IMG/VR virus record: IMGVR_UViG_3300006802_000165
Location: 1 to 45,289 of that record
Direction: 5' to 3' (one strand)
DNA from: a virus
Length of the DNA stretch: 45,289 bases
Below are positions 22,223 through 30,131 of the stretch, one piece after another (within the stretch, counting starts at the first letter, position 1; each line of letters opens with the position of its first letter). Below the pieces are notes generated by a model. It saw only the letters and a list, made by a program, of their open reading frames with translations. It did no database searches and was not told the DNA's origin. A program made the position numbers and the translations under genes.

Positions 22223-22486
22223 ATGGAGACCCCAATGATCGGTGAAGAAGTTGCAGCGAACTTTGAAACATTCATGCGTGCAGCCAAGAACGGCGACATT
22301 GCACTTGTTTCATGCAAGGACAAGAAGGGGCGGGAGTATCAAGTGTTGTCTGTTGTTGCAACAGGGGTAGAGAAGTATGCCTACCTGCCTTTCGCAATGA
22401 TGATCACGCCTGCTTTCTATCCACTCGTCAACAAGTTAAATCCCCCCACCAAACTGAAAGGAGAGTGGCTTTGGGATGACGACTGA
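22223..22486 (+). CDS. DUF6117-like small protein
   Basis: Encodes 87 residues, METPMIGEEVAANFETFMRA then AKNGDIALVSCKDKKGREYQ, LPFAMMITPAFYPL. The METPMxGEEVAxNFExFMxAAxNGDxALVSCxDxxT pattern matches, from memory, a family of small phage and bacterial proteins of unknown function (DUF6117). AAAGGTGAACC precedes the ATG. First gene of the DNA-replication operon; overlaps the glycosylase gene by 11 nt. Confidence 0.8.
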   Translation: METPMIGEEVAANFETFMRAAKNGDIALVSCKDKKGREYQVLSVVATGVEKYAYLPFAMMITPAFYPLVNKLNPPTKLKGEWLWDDD

Positions 22487-23162
22487 CATATCACTTCCAA
22501 CCTTTTCTTCGCAGCCCTCATGCACGCGATGTGACTTGCATCAGGGAGCCAAGAATCCGGGGGTTCCGACACGGTTCTTTGAACAGTCGGAGCCCTCTTC
22601 TACTAGGCCACCACTCATCGTGGTCGGCATGAACCCCGGATACCAAGAGGACGCCAAGAACAAATGCTTCGTGGGACCAAGTGGAGACCTGCTTACCAAG
22701 GTCTACCTCAATCACGAAAACATTCTCAAGTCCCCCATCTATTTCACAAACGCAGCAAGATGTGCAACGCTGGAGAAAAACGCAACACCCAAACGAAAGC
22801 ACTACAAAGAATGCTTTGTGTATCTGCACGAAGACATTGAATCAATCGTCAACCACCATGGCTCTGCCTTCATGCTGTGTTTAGGTAGCCATTCCTACGC
22901 GACGATCAGTCAGTTCCTGCTTGGCAAGCAGAGGTCCTTGCGACATGGCTTTGCAAACCAAGGCCAGCCTGCTGAACTCCTGTTCAACAACAAGATCAAC
23001 ATCTATACAACCTTTCACCCTGCCGCAGTGCTGCGTGAGAAGAAGTATCTCTATCCAGTTTCGGATCACATTGACTTGCTTGGCCGTGCAATGTCAGGCA
23101 AACTACCCACCCCCTCAACCCCGGACATCATTGAACCGATGTTCTTTGGAGTAAACAAATGA
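22476..23162 (+). CDS. Uracil-DNA glycosylase, family 4-like with Fe-S cysteines
   Basis: Encodes 228 residues. Motif A is VVGMNPGYQED (residues 49-59), followed by CFVGPSGDLL; motif B is TFHPAAVLRE near the C-terminus. Cysteines C16, C19, C96 and C113 sit where family 4 uracil-DNA glycosylases bind a 4Fe-4S cluster (CxxC, then C...C). The enzyme removes uracil from DNA. It lies upstream of the polymerase in one operon, suggesting a role in phage DNA integrity or recycling of host DNA. A relaxed UDG-superfamily member of other specificity is possible. Confidence 0.85.
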   Translation: MTTDISLPTFSSQPSCTRCDLHQGAKNPGVPTRFFEQSEPSSTRPPLIVVGMNPGYQEDAKNKCFVGPSGDLLTKVYLNHENILKSPIYFTNAARCATLEKNATPKRKHYKECFVYLHEDIESIVNHHGSAFMLCLGSHSYATISQFLLGKQRSLRHGFANQGQPAELLFNNKINIYTTFHPAAVLREKKYLYPVSDHIDLLGRAMSGKLPTPSTPDIIEPMFFGVNK

Positions 23163-23407
23163 AGAAGACGAAAAAGACCACGAAGAAGAAGGTCGTTCGG
23201 AACACATACACCCGAGCCACCAAGTCCACGCCCTACATGATCAACCGTTCTTACATTCTCCACGTTGGCTTCAACAAGGAGAAGGGTGGAATCAAGGTCC
23301 TTAAGGCTTTGGAAGAATTCATGGATGACTACGGTCTTGAGACCAAGGGTCCTGCCTGTCGTGTAATCATCAAGCGATTCCTTCGAGACAACGGATACCT
23401 CAAGTGA
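23159..23407 (+). CDS. Small basic hypothetical protein
   Basis: Encodes 82 residues starting with a Lys-rich tail (MKKTKKTTKKKVVRNTYTRA) then alpha/beta (YILHVGFNKEKGGIKVLKAL). ATGA overlap at its start and GTGA overlap at its end. Possibly DNA-binding (CopG-like length) but no clear fold signature. Confidence 0.7.
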   Translation: MKKTKKTTKKKVVRNTYTRATKSTPYMINRSYILHVGFNKEKGGIKVLKALEEFMDDYGLETKGPACRVIIKRFLRDNGYLK

Positions 23408-23676
23408 AAAGAACCTGCGACCGAGACTTCACGATCGACACCGAGTACTGCGAACTCAAAGGGACGGTTACTCTCGACATCACCGACGATGTCACGACCG
23501 TCATTTCCGTTGGGTTTGAAGGAGGAGGAGTCTTCATCCTTCATGCTTTGGAAGACTTCGTAAAGGAGTACATCCCCACCCTCGAAGAGTACGACGCCTT
23601 CAACCTACGCCAAGAGGAGAAGGAGTGGGACCAATCCCAAGATGCGGATGCTTGGCGTAAAGAGAGGCATGAATGA
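23404..23676 (+). CDS. Small acidic hypothetical protein
   Basis: Encodes 90 residues from a GTG overlapping the previous stop (GTGA). Beta-rich start (CELKGTVTLDITDDVTTVIS) and a charged helical end (LRQEEKEWDQSQDADAWRKE). The previous gene shares a similar I/V-HxLE-F pattern (KVLKALEEFMDDYG versus FILHALEDFVKEY), so the two may be diverged relatives. Confidence 0.65.
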   Translation: MKRTCDRDFTIDTEYCELKGTVTLDITDDVTTVISVGFEGGGVFILHALEDFVKEYIPTLEEYDAFNLRQEEKEWDQSQDADAWRKERHE

Positions 23677-23996
23677 ACAAACTCAACGCCCGAGAACGAC
23701 GGGATCTAGAGGACGGAATCAGACGTGCCACCGCTCTGTTGACCTATCGGGCTGAGTGGGCGTGGTTTCAGAAACGACGTTCGTGCGACATTCTGATCCG
23801 TGCGATAGAACATTCAAAGTCTGCCAAAGAACTGTCTTACCTTACGGGGATAGCCAGTGGTAGCATCACGCAACTCAAGAGAGGCATCACCAAAATGAAG
23901 CCTGAGCAATACTTCAAGATCATCGCCAAGGTGTACCCCGAATACGCCAAGTTGATTGAAGCGGAACTCCGTGACATAGAAAGGCTGGAAGATTGA
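23673..23996 (+). CDS. Helix-turn-helix-like regulator
   Basis: Encodes 107 residues with an ATGA overlap. Residues about 50-75 (KSAKELSYLTGIASGSITQL, then KRGITKMKPEQYFKI) fit an XRE-type helix-turn-helix: helix, Gly turn, recognition helix with S-x-x-x-x-x-K/R-x-G. A candidate DNA-binding regulator just upstream of the polymerase. Confidence 0.65.
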   Translation: MNKLNARERRDLEDGIRRATALLTYRAEWAWFQKRRSCDILIRAIEHSKSAKELSYLTGIASGSITQLKRGITKMKPEQYFKIIAKVYPEYAKLIEAELRDIERLED

Positions 23997-26129
23997 ATGA
24001 ACCTAATCAGCCTCGACATCGAGACGTACGGAGCAGCAAAGGCCAACCACATCGGCCTACTTCTGCCACAGCAGACAGTGTTCCACCCACGCAAGTCGGA
24101 GTACATCGACGAAGTAGCAAAGGAGAACTTGATTCTGACTGCGGCAGTGACACTGCCAAAGACTCCCCCCACATCGAGCGAATTGAACTTCGACTTGCTT
24201 GCTGGGCTGGAGCCCGGTTCGACGATGGTCTTCCAACTCCATCTCGAAGAACATAGGAAGATGCTGGCGTCTTGGATCTGGAATGCAGATCTCATCCTCG
24301 GCATGAACCTGCCGTTCGACATCCAGTATCTCAAGTACTGCGGGTACGCTTTTCATAACTGGACGAAACTCGTAGACCTGTCTGTACTGAACTACCTGCA
24401 CTCAGAGTTGCGGGAAGAGCGTAGCCTCAAGGCTCTCGGCCCTATCCTTGGGGCGTACTCATACTCCGAGACACTGAAGACCGTCAGGTACAAGCGGCCT
24501 ACCGACGCCAAACTGCTTCAGTACAACGCTCAAGACACACACAACACGATGCTTGCGATCAGCGAACTGTCCAAGCGTTTGATTGAGGAAAAGTTTGACT
24601 CCCATTACGACTACTTCCGTGGTGCTTACGCCCTTGGGTTTTATTCAAAGAGCCTCAAGGTCAGCATCGAAATGTCAGAGTCCGGAGTGCCCATGTCTTC
24701 GCATCAACTTCTCCGTCTCATGGACAAGTGCAAAGCAGAGACAGCAGAGGCAGAAGAAGAGGCTCGAGAGTACGACCTTATTCTTTACGGTCCCGGTTCC
24801 GCGAAGAGCAAGGACAAGTTTATCGGCGAAGTCATCAAGTTGATCGAGGAAGTATCGAACCCCGACATCATGGATGCACTGGACGTGACCCCCAAAAGCA
24901 AGAAGGTCTCGTTCTCCGACAAGAACCGGACCACCCTGTACGAAGCACTGCCTGAGGGCATCGACGCCGACATGTACCGACGCTGCCTTGATGCAGCCAA
25001 GAAGCACAGCAAGGCAATGAAGTTGATGTCGTCGTACTGCTATCCGTTGCTTTACCACCGACGCAACAAGCCGGAGGACATGTCATCCATCATCATTCCG
25101 CCTGACATGAAGACGGCAACGCACGTCACAATGGAAGTTCCTGTCTACAAAACTCCTGCCGACAGAGTGGATGCAGCCGACAAGAACCTGAGTGATGAGA
25201 AGATCAAGTTGATGAAGGGGAGGTTCAGCGGGGTGAGGCTACCGGGGAGTGGCGATGCCATCGCCTACCCGACGTGGTACGTCACACCATCCCACATCAA
25301 GAACGACACGGGCAGTAGTGGCGGCACCATTCAGGGCCGCATTACCTGCAAGCAGCCGTCCGCCCAGACATTCCCGAAGCCCATCAAGGCATGTATCCGT
25401 AGCCGGTGGGACCGGGGCAGCATCGTGGCGATGGACCTGTCGCAGGCAGAACTACGGGTGGCAGCCCTCCTATCGGGCGAGGCCAGCATGATCGACGCCT
25501 ACCAGAACGACCGTGATCTCCACGCAGAGAGGGCACGCACACTCTGGGGGGACTACGACGTTGACGCTACCTCGCAGCATCAACGCAGGCAGGTCGGCAA
25601 GATGATGAACTTCGCCGACTTGTTCTTGAGTAGTGCCAACACCATGCGTGAGCAGGTGTACGCACAATCCGGAGGTGACATCCTACTTCCTTTGTCTTTC
25701 TACCAGAAGGTTGTGAAGGAGAGGAGCAAAGTTCGACCATCCCTTACCAAGTGGCAGCAGGGACTACTTGAAAAAGTGAAGACCGAACGCAGAATCATGT
25801 TGCCACGCACCGGGCAATCAAGGACTTTTCTTGGAGACCTTGGTGCAATCAAGTCAGAAGTCGTCAACTTCCCCGTGCAAACCACGGCAGGCAACGTGAC
25901 TTTGGCAATCCAACACTTTCTTCTTGACGAGTTGGATCCGAATGTCAAGATGTTCCTACAGATTTACGACGCGGTGTACCTTGACTGCCCGCCTAATCTC
26001 GTGGATCATGCGAAAGACTGCATCGACAGAGCAGTGAACCACGTTGCAACCGTGGGATACTGGCATTCGCTTCAAGTTATCTATAAGAACAAGGTTCCTC
26101 TGAAGCACGACGTGGAGACTTGGGACTGA
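23997..26129 (+). CDS. Family A DNA polymerase with 3'-5' exonuclease
   Basis: Encodes 710 residues. The proofreading domain has Exo I (LISLDIETYG, D7/E9), Exo II (LGMNLPFDIQYL) and Exo III (YNAQDTHNT). The polymerase domain has motif A DLSQAELRVA (D480), motif B RRQVGKMMNFADLFLSS (K535, F539, F543) and motif C QIYDAVYLD (D658). There is no 5'-3' exonuclease domain. Motif B and C deviate from the usual K...F/Y-G...Y-G and HDE patterns: Y of the O-helix is F543, and HDE reads YDA. Catalytic aspartates remain, so it should be active. Starts 1 nt after the preceding stop. Confidence 0.92.
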   Translation: MNLISLDIETYGAAKANHIGLLLPQQTVFHPRKSEYIDEVAKENLILTAAVTLPKTPPTSSELNFDLLAGLEPGSTMVFQLHLEEHRKMLASWIWNADLILGMNLPFDIQYLKYCGYAFHNWTKLVDLSVLNYLHSELREERSLKALGPILGAYSYSETLKTVRYKRPTDAKLLQYNAQDTHNTMLAISELSKRLIEEKFDSHYDYFRGAYALGFYSKSLKVSIEMSESGVPMSSHQLLRLMDKCKAETAEAEEEAREYDLILYGPGSAKSKDKFIGEVIKLIEEVSNPDIMDALDVTPKSKKVSFSDKNRTTLYEALPEGIDADMYRRCLDAAKKHSKAMKLMSSYCYPLLYHRRNKPEDMSSIIIPPDMKTATHVTMEVPVYKTPADRVDAADKNLSDEKIKLMKGRFSGVRLPGSGDAIAYPTWYVTPSHIKNDTGSSGGTIQGRITCKQPSAQTFPKPIKACIRSRWDRGSIVAMDLSQAELRVAALLSGEASMIDAYQNDRDLHAERARTLWGDYDVDATSQHQRRQVGKMMNFADLFLSSANTMREQVYAQSGGDILLPLSFYQKVVKERSKVRPSLTKWQQGLLEKVKTERRIMLPRTGQSRTFLGDLGAIKSEVVNFPVQTTAGNVTLAIQHFLLDELDPNVKMFLQIYDAVYLDCPPNLVDHAKDCIDRAVNHVATVGYWHSLQVIYKNKVPLKHDVETWD

Positions 26130-26653
26130 AACGCGAGTGGGTCATCCTTCAAGACAGCAGAGAGAAGAAGCCACTGCTTTTTCCTGAGACGCTGTCGTTT
26201 CTTGACCCCACCAAGCCACCATGGTTCCGACGCTCCGTTCGGGTACGTCTGCGTGTTGAGAAATACCCTCTTAAGACAGGGGATTACTGCCTTCTCGGCC
26301 ACGAAAAGACGGCTCTCATTGAGCGTAAGGGATCATTGAGGGAGGTAGCAGGGTACTGCCTCACCAAGGATGGATGCCGCCGGTTCACCTCACAGGTGGA
26401 TCGCCTCAAGGACGAGGCTGCCCTGCCCTACCTTCTTCTCGAAGGCACCCCCGTAGATCTTCAAAGACCCACAAAATATGTGGAGAAACCGGGATTGGCT
26501 TTGGATTCTTTCCAGCGGATCCTGTTTCAAAAAGGGGTGCCCCTGATCTTGTTGCCTTCTGCAACGACTACGGCTCGTAAAGCCGTGGGCGAATGGGCGG
26601 CCCGATTGATGATCAACGGAGCAATAACCCATGGCATGGATGACGACGGATAG
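26120..26653 (+). CDS. ERCC4-type nuclease
   Basis: Encodes up to 177 residues from a TTG at 26120 overlapping the polymerase end; a CTG at 26126 is the alternative, and no ATG lies near. WVILQDSREKKPLLFP carries the DxRE signature, and LKTGDYCL ... LIERKGSL gives the GDY and ERK catalytic motifs of ERCC4/Mus81-family endonucleases. The C-terminal part is helical. The family cleaves branched or structured DNA, fitting a replication/recombination operon. Confidence 0.85.
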   Translation: MGLKREWVILQDSREKKPLLFPETLSFLDPTKPPWFRRSVRVRLRVEKYPLKTGDYCLLGHEKTALIERKGSLREVAGYCLTKDGCRRFTSQVDRLKDEAALPYLLLEGTPVDLQRPTKYVEKPGLALDSFQRILFQKGVPLILLPSATTTARKAVGEWAARLMINGAITHGMDDDG

Positions 26654-26906
26654 TGGATCAATCGCAAATGGTGCGACTTATACGTACAACACCATTGGGG
26701 ATGCGACCCACAAGATTTGGATACTGACTGCTCAAAGCAGCATCACATACAAAAGAGGTTGTGGAGATACTTTTGCTGGACTTGGAGCGGGCATTACTGC
26801 CAACACGCCTAAGGAAGAAGTTACTGCTCCCCAAATTGAAATCACCAATGGGTCAGGCGGAGTAGCAACAGTGAAATTTATTGAGTGGGTCCGAGACCCT
26901 GCCTGA
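26631..26906 (+). CDS. Small beta-rich hypothetical protein
   Basis: Encodes 91 residues with GGAG about 10 nt before the ATG; overlaps the nuclease by 23 nt. Ser/Thr/Gly/Ala-rich with alternating beta strands (THKIWILTAQSSITYKRG; GGVATVKFIEWV). It resembles virion or head-decoration proteins more than an enzyme, though it sits among replication genes. TGATG coupling to the next gene. Confidence 0.65.
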   Translation: MAWMTTDSGSIANGATYTYNTIGDATHKIWILTAQSSITYKRGCGDTFAGLGAGITANTPKEEVTAPQIEITNGSGGVATVKFIEWVRDPA

Positions 26907-27559
26907 TGGCACGAGTCCTCGTCATCGGAGACCTTCATTGTCCTGCCGACCTGACCCGGTATCGGCAGCACTGTCAGCGTGTCCGCGATAAGTACAAGAC
27001 CACGAAGACCGTCTTCATCGGTGACATCGTGGATGCACACAGGTGGGGTAGATGGGATCCCCATCACGAGTCAGACTCTCCCCCCACTGAGTACAAGAAA
27101 ACACTCAAGCGGGTGGAGTGGTGGCACAAAAATTTCCCTGACGCTCATGTCACCATTGGCAACCACGACATGCGGTCGGTGAAGCAGGCTCGCACTGTCG
27201 GCATTCCTGACAACATGGTGAAGTCCTACGCTGACGCATGGCAAACCCCGTCATGGGAGTGGGTGAACAATGTCGAGATCGACAATGTCCGATACTTCCA
27301 TGGCGAGGGTTACTCCGGTAAATCCCCCCACCTCAATGCAGCCATGAACTCCATGAAGTCCACGGTCATGGGCCATATCCATGGCGTGTCAGGAATCCAG
27401 TGGTTTGCGAGGCCGGGTGGGAGGCACTTTGGAATGGCGGTGGGATGTGGGGTTGATGTGTCCCACCCCTACATGGCTTATGCCGAGAAGCATCCCACTA
27501 AACCCGTGCTATCATGCGGCGTAGTGATTGACAGGCACCCACACCTTGAGGTGATGTAA
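26906..27559 (+). CDS. Metallophosphoesterase
   Basis: Encodes 217 residues from the ATG at 26906, which overlaps the preceding stop. Calcineurin-like metal-binding motifs in order are GDLH (8-11), GDIVD (39-43), GNHD (85-88), and GHIHG further on. This is a full set for a two-metal phosphoesterase. Targets of phage relatives include nucleotides, 2',3'-cyclic phosphates or nucleic acid ends; the substrate cannot be told here. A TAATG overlap joins it to the next gene. Confidence 0.88.
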   Translation: MARVLVIGDLHCPADLTRYRQHCQRVRDKYKTTKTVFIGDIVDAHRWGRWDPHHESDSPPTEYKKTLKRVEWWHKNFPDAHVTIGNHDMRSVKQARTVGIPDNMVKSYADAWQTPSWEWVNNVEIDNVRYFHGEGYSGKSPHLNAAMNSMKSTVMGHIHGVSGIQWFARPGGRHFGMAVGCGVDVSHPYMAYAEKHPTKPVLSCGVVIDRHPHLEVM

Positions 27560-27789
27560 TGGCAACCAAGAAAAACTTTGCACTTCTTCACAATGTCATT
27601 GGAACTTTCATTGAAGAAGCAGGGGCAGACGCAATGGTCGTCGTCTACTCCAAGGTACACAAGGGTAAGACAGAGACTTACTTGATTCCGTACGGCAACG
27701 CACACACCTGCAATGCCTTGATTGATTACGCCTACGAAAACTACGATCCTCCCGAGGTCGAGGAAGTTGAAGAAGAAGCCGATGACTGA
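27559..27789 (+). CDS. Small acidic hypothetical protein
   Basis: Encodes 76 residues. Alpha/beta fold-like (NFALLHNVIGTFIEEAGADA; VVVYSKVHKGKTETYLIPYG) with an acidic tail (PPEVEEVEEEADD). Coupled at both ends. Unknown function. Confidence 0.7.
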   Translation: MATKKNFALLHNVIGTFIEEAGADAMVVVYSKVHKGKTETYLIPYGNAHTCNALIDYAYENYDPPEVEEVEEEADD

Positions 27790-28048
27790 TTACTCAACCC
27801 AGAAAGTTTCTGCCGTGACCGGGGTTCTTCAACTTGTAGTGCTTGTTGTGGGGGTCGGAGGTTTGTTCTTCACTGTGGGCCAGAGACAGGAGACCCTCAA
27901 TGTCACCCAGCAAGAAGTCTCGGATCTCAAAGCGATCTCTGCGGATCTTGTCAAAGCACAAGTCTTATCTTCGGCTAAGGACGGAGAACACGATCGCGCC
28001 CTCGAAGACATCCTTCGGCGACTCGCACAACTCGAAGCCTCACGATGA
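27782..28048 (+). CDS. Small membrane protein, holin- or spanin-like
   Basis: Encodes 88 residues from the ATG at 27782. One transmembrane helix (residues about 13-32, VTGVLQLVVLVVGVGGLFFT) precedes a predicted coiled coil (QQEVSDLKAISADLVKAQ and after). This N-in or N-out single-span plus coiled-coil design fits an inner-membrane spanin subunit or a small holin. It starts a cluster of membrane proteins; no endolysin is recognisable nearby. Confidence 0.65.
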   Translation: MTDYSTQKVSAVTGVLQLVVLVVGVGGLFFTVGQRQETLNVTQQEVSDLKAISADLVKAQVLSSAKDGEHDRALEDILRRLAQLEASR

Positions 28049-28058
28049 GTGGGAAGGG

Positions 28059-28670
28059 TTGGAACGACGATTGGCCGTTGCACAAATACTTGCAGTGGCG
28101 GCTCTTGTCATACTACTACTGGCAAGTTGTTCAGCATCAAAGCAGATCTCGTCGCAGACGACGGCCATCTCAGAGGCGGCGTCGTCATCGAGCGAACGCT
28201 TTGCCTACATCCAGTCCGAGTCGGTCAAGACATCGCCGGACCTACCGAGAATAGAGCAAGCGGCACAGGGGGGACTGCAAGAGCAGGCGGATATTATCAG
28301 CCGCTCTTCCAAGATACACTATGCACTGACGGGAGTGGAAGACCGCATCCCGGAGTGGGTCTATCTTCTGGAATACATCACGATCGCTTTGATCATATTG
28401 GGAGTAGGTTGGATCCTTTGGTATACGGGCATTGGGGCAGTCGTGAAACGACTACTTGGTTTCATACCCAGAGCCAAAAGGCAGGAAGCGGATCTTGCTT
28501 ACGACGTAATGGATACAAACAGCCCTGCTACCATGAGAGAATTCGTGGCAGCAAAGAGGGCTTCGGACGCAGAGTTTGATAGAGCCTATGAGCGAACAAG
28601 AACTCAAAGAACTGGAGAGGTTCGCACAGATGAGCGACCCTCTTCCCGGATCAGATCTTTGGATGCTTGA
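28059..28670 (+). CDS. Putative lipoprotein with second membrane segment
   Basis: Encodes about 203 residues if started at TTG 28059 (28071 is an alternative); no ATG fits. The start ERRLAVAQILAVAALVILLL then ASC is a lipoprotein signal with a lipobox L-A-S-C. A Ser/Gln-rich linker follows, then a second membrane helix (YITIALIILGVGWILWY) and a charged C-terminus. A lipobox plus a C-terminal membrane span is unusual: outer-membrane spanins lack the second span. Possibly a lysis or envelope-bridging protein. Confidence 0.6.
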   Translation: MERRLAVAQILAVAALVILLLASCSASKQISSQTTAISEAASSSSERFAYIQSESVKTSPDLPRIEQAAQGGLQEQADIISRSSKIHYALTGVEDRIPEWVYLLEYITIALIILGVGWILWYTGIGAVVKRLLGFIPRAKRQEADLAYDVMDTNSPATMREFVAAKRASDAEFDRAYERTRTQRTGEVRTDERPSSRIRSLDA

Positions 28671-28776
28671 AGCATCCTCAGTAATCGTTTTTCTCGTTTC
28701 AAGAATAAGGAAAATGCAATGCTCACTATCGCATCAATCGAAAGCCTCCTCGGGTCCATCTGGTTTGCAGGACTGA
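28588..28776 (+). CDS. Small helical hypothetical protein
   Basis: Encodes 62 residues beginning MSEQELKELERFAQMSDPLP, then SDLWMLEASSVIVFLVSRIR. The pattern ELxxLExxA...LLEAAxVIxxLVxRxRxLE recurs in small phage proteins of unknown function. It overlaps the lipoprotein gene by 83 nt and the 45-residue gene by 58 nt, and its ribosome site is weak, so it is less certain than its neighbours. Confidence 0.5.
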   Translation: MSEQELKELERFAQMSDPLPGSDLWMLEASSVIVFLVSRIRKMQCSLSHQSKASSGPSGLQD

Positions 28777-28856
28777 TGTGCGTCGTTGGTTATGTGGGAG
28801 GCCACGTCTTCCCAATCAGCAAGATTGCATCCCTGATCAGCAAGAGCGATGCTTGA
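28719..28856 (+). CDS. Tiny membrane protein (45 residues)
   Basis: AAGGAAAA precedes an ATG giving MLTIASIESLLGSIWFAGLM, then CVVGYVGGHVFPISKIASLI and SKSDA. One hydrophobic segment, suited to a single transmembrane helix. The stop overlaps the next ATG (ATGCTTGA). A small holin or pinholin-like lysis protein is possible by size and location; not proven. Confidence 0.6.
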   Translation: MLTIASIESLLGSIWFAGLMCVVGYVGGHVFPISKIASLISKSDA

Positions 28857-30054
28857 AGATCCACTAGGGCTTCTTGACCAGACGGGTCCTTCGAGAGTCC
28901 AGCCTGTGGCTCCCCCTCCGGGGAAGTTCCACAAAGAGTTTGGCTCTATCTATACCCGTCTCTTTGGCAAGAACCCCATCAGTGACGACCAACTCAAAAC
29001 GCTAGAGAAGTTTCTTAGTGCCAGTGATGAAGACATTCTGGAACTACAGAAACTGATTGAAACGCAGGAACGGGTCAGGCCAAAGCCGAGCGAAGTCCCT
29101 TACTTCGATAATGAAGTAAGGACAATCGACAAGCCTGCACCGAATGTGATCCGGTCCAACACCCGCATTTCTCCTATTCGGGGGTTGACTCCTGCGACCA
29201 ATACCTTTGAACGTGTTGGTTTTCTAAACACACCGTTCATTGATATTGACTTCCCATCTGCATCGCACCACAAGGATGCCGTTACTTCGACGGGACTTCG
29301 CGGTGCTATTGAACAACTGCAAGACTATCAAAGACGAGTCAAGGCCAAAGGGTTCAACCCGATAGGCAATGTCTACATGACTCCCGCAGGTGTTCATTAC
29401 ATTGAACAGGGGTTCGAAATGAACCCCCGTACTTTCGACAGGATGGGGTTCAATAAACACACCGATCCTTTCTATCGTTCATTCTCCATGAACCCGACAC
29501 CCATTGAGATGGCAAAGCATCCCAGTGATTTCGGCATCATGGCGGGAGGCAAGGAAGGATTTGGTCGTATTGAAGTTGATGAGTTCTTGAGGAGGAACAA
29601 CCCTCGAGACCCCGGAATGATGTCGAGGAGAGACGTCGCTGGTTTGTTGCGGCCCAACTTCTCAATCCGCACGGCCCCCAAGAGAATGCTGGATGGCAGC
29701 ATACGGATAGAGAGACAGCCGGGGGGACTAGTGGGCGACTTCGTGAAGATGCGGCTTGGCACGCTGGGGACAGGGAAGCCCCTCGAATCAGCGTTGGAAG
29801 CCACACGGATTCACGACGAAGAAATCAAGAACGCTTTGATGCGGACATTCCAAGAAAAGCATGGCATGGAAGGTGCCATGAAGGTAAGTAGAGAAAGAGC
29901 ATCTCTTCCTGCTGCGATTCTGCCGAAGGAACAAAAGAAACTTCTGGGCATTGATGCGGCAAGGCTCAAGAAGATGACTCGACTTGGTATCCCCGGTCTA
30001 GCATTGCTGCTACTTGGGGTTGCCGCATCGAGCATGGATAGCCAAGAGGCTTGA
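28849..30054 (+). CDS. Hypothetical protein with weak archaeo-eukaryotic-primase-like motifs and C-terminal membrane helix
   Basis: Encodes 401 residues. FIDIDFPSASHH (residues 130-141) looks like an hDhD strand followed by His. VYMTPAGVHYIEQGF (175-189) resembles a T-P-x-G-x-H/R motif, and HTDPFY (204-209) and SIRTAPKR (about 273-280) follow. I recall this order from primase-fold-like proteins in bacteria and phages. The N-terminal 100 residues are helical, and residues about 380-396 form a hydrophobic helix. Against a primase: the membrane helix and the lysis-like neighbourhood. The family remains unassigned. Confidence 0.7.
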   Translation: MLEDPLGLLDQTGPSRVQPVAPPPGKFHKEFGSIYTRLFGKNPISDDQLKTLEKFLSASDEDILELQKLIETQERVRPKPSEVPYFDNEVRTIDKPAPNVIRSNTRISPIRGLTPATNTFERVGFLNTPFIDIDFPSASHHKDAVTSTGLRGAIEQLQDYQRRVKAKGFNPIGNVYMTPAGVHYIEQGFEMNPRTFDRMGFNKHTDPFYRSFSMNPTPIEMAKHPSDFGIMAGGKEGFGRIEVDEFLRRNNPRDPGMMSRRDVAGLLRPNFSIRTAPKRMLDGSIRIERQPGGLVGDFVKMRLGTLGTGKPLESALEATRIHDEEIKNALMRTFQEKHGMEGAMKVSRERASLPAAILPKEQKKLLGIDAARLKKMTRLGIPGLALLLLGVAASSMDSQEA

Positions 30055-30074
30055 TATAGATCAACACTTGCCAC

Positions 30075-30104
30075 CCCCGGCCCCGCGTTCGCGGGGGGCC
30101 GGGG
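30075..30104 (+). terminator. Very GC-rich hairpin after 401-residue gene
   Basis: CCCCGGCCCCGCG pairs with CGCGGGG...CCGGGG with a two-base bulge. Only TTGTC follows, so termination efficiency is uncertain. It lies between the stop at 30054 and the start at 30132. Confidence 0.65.
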
Positions 30105-30131
30105 TTGTCACATTCCTTTCTGGAGGTACAC

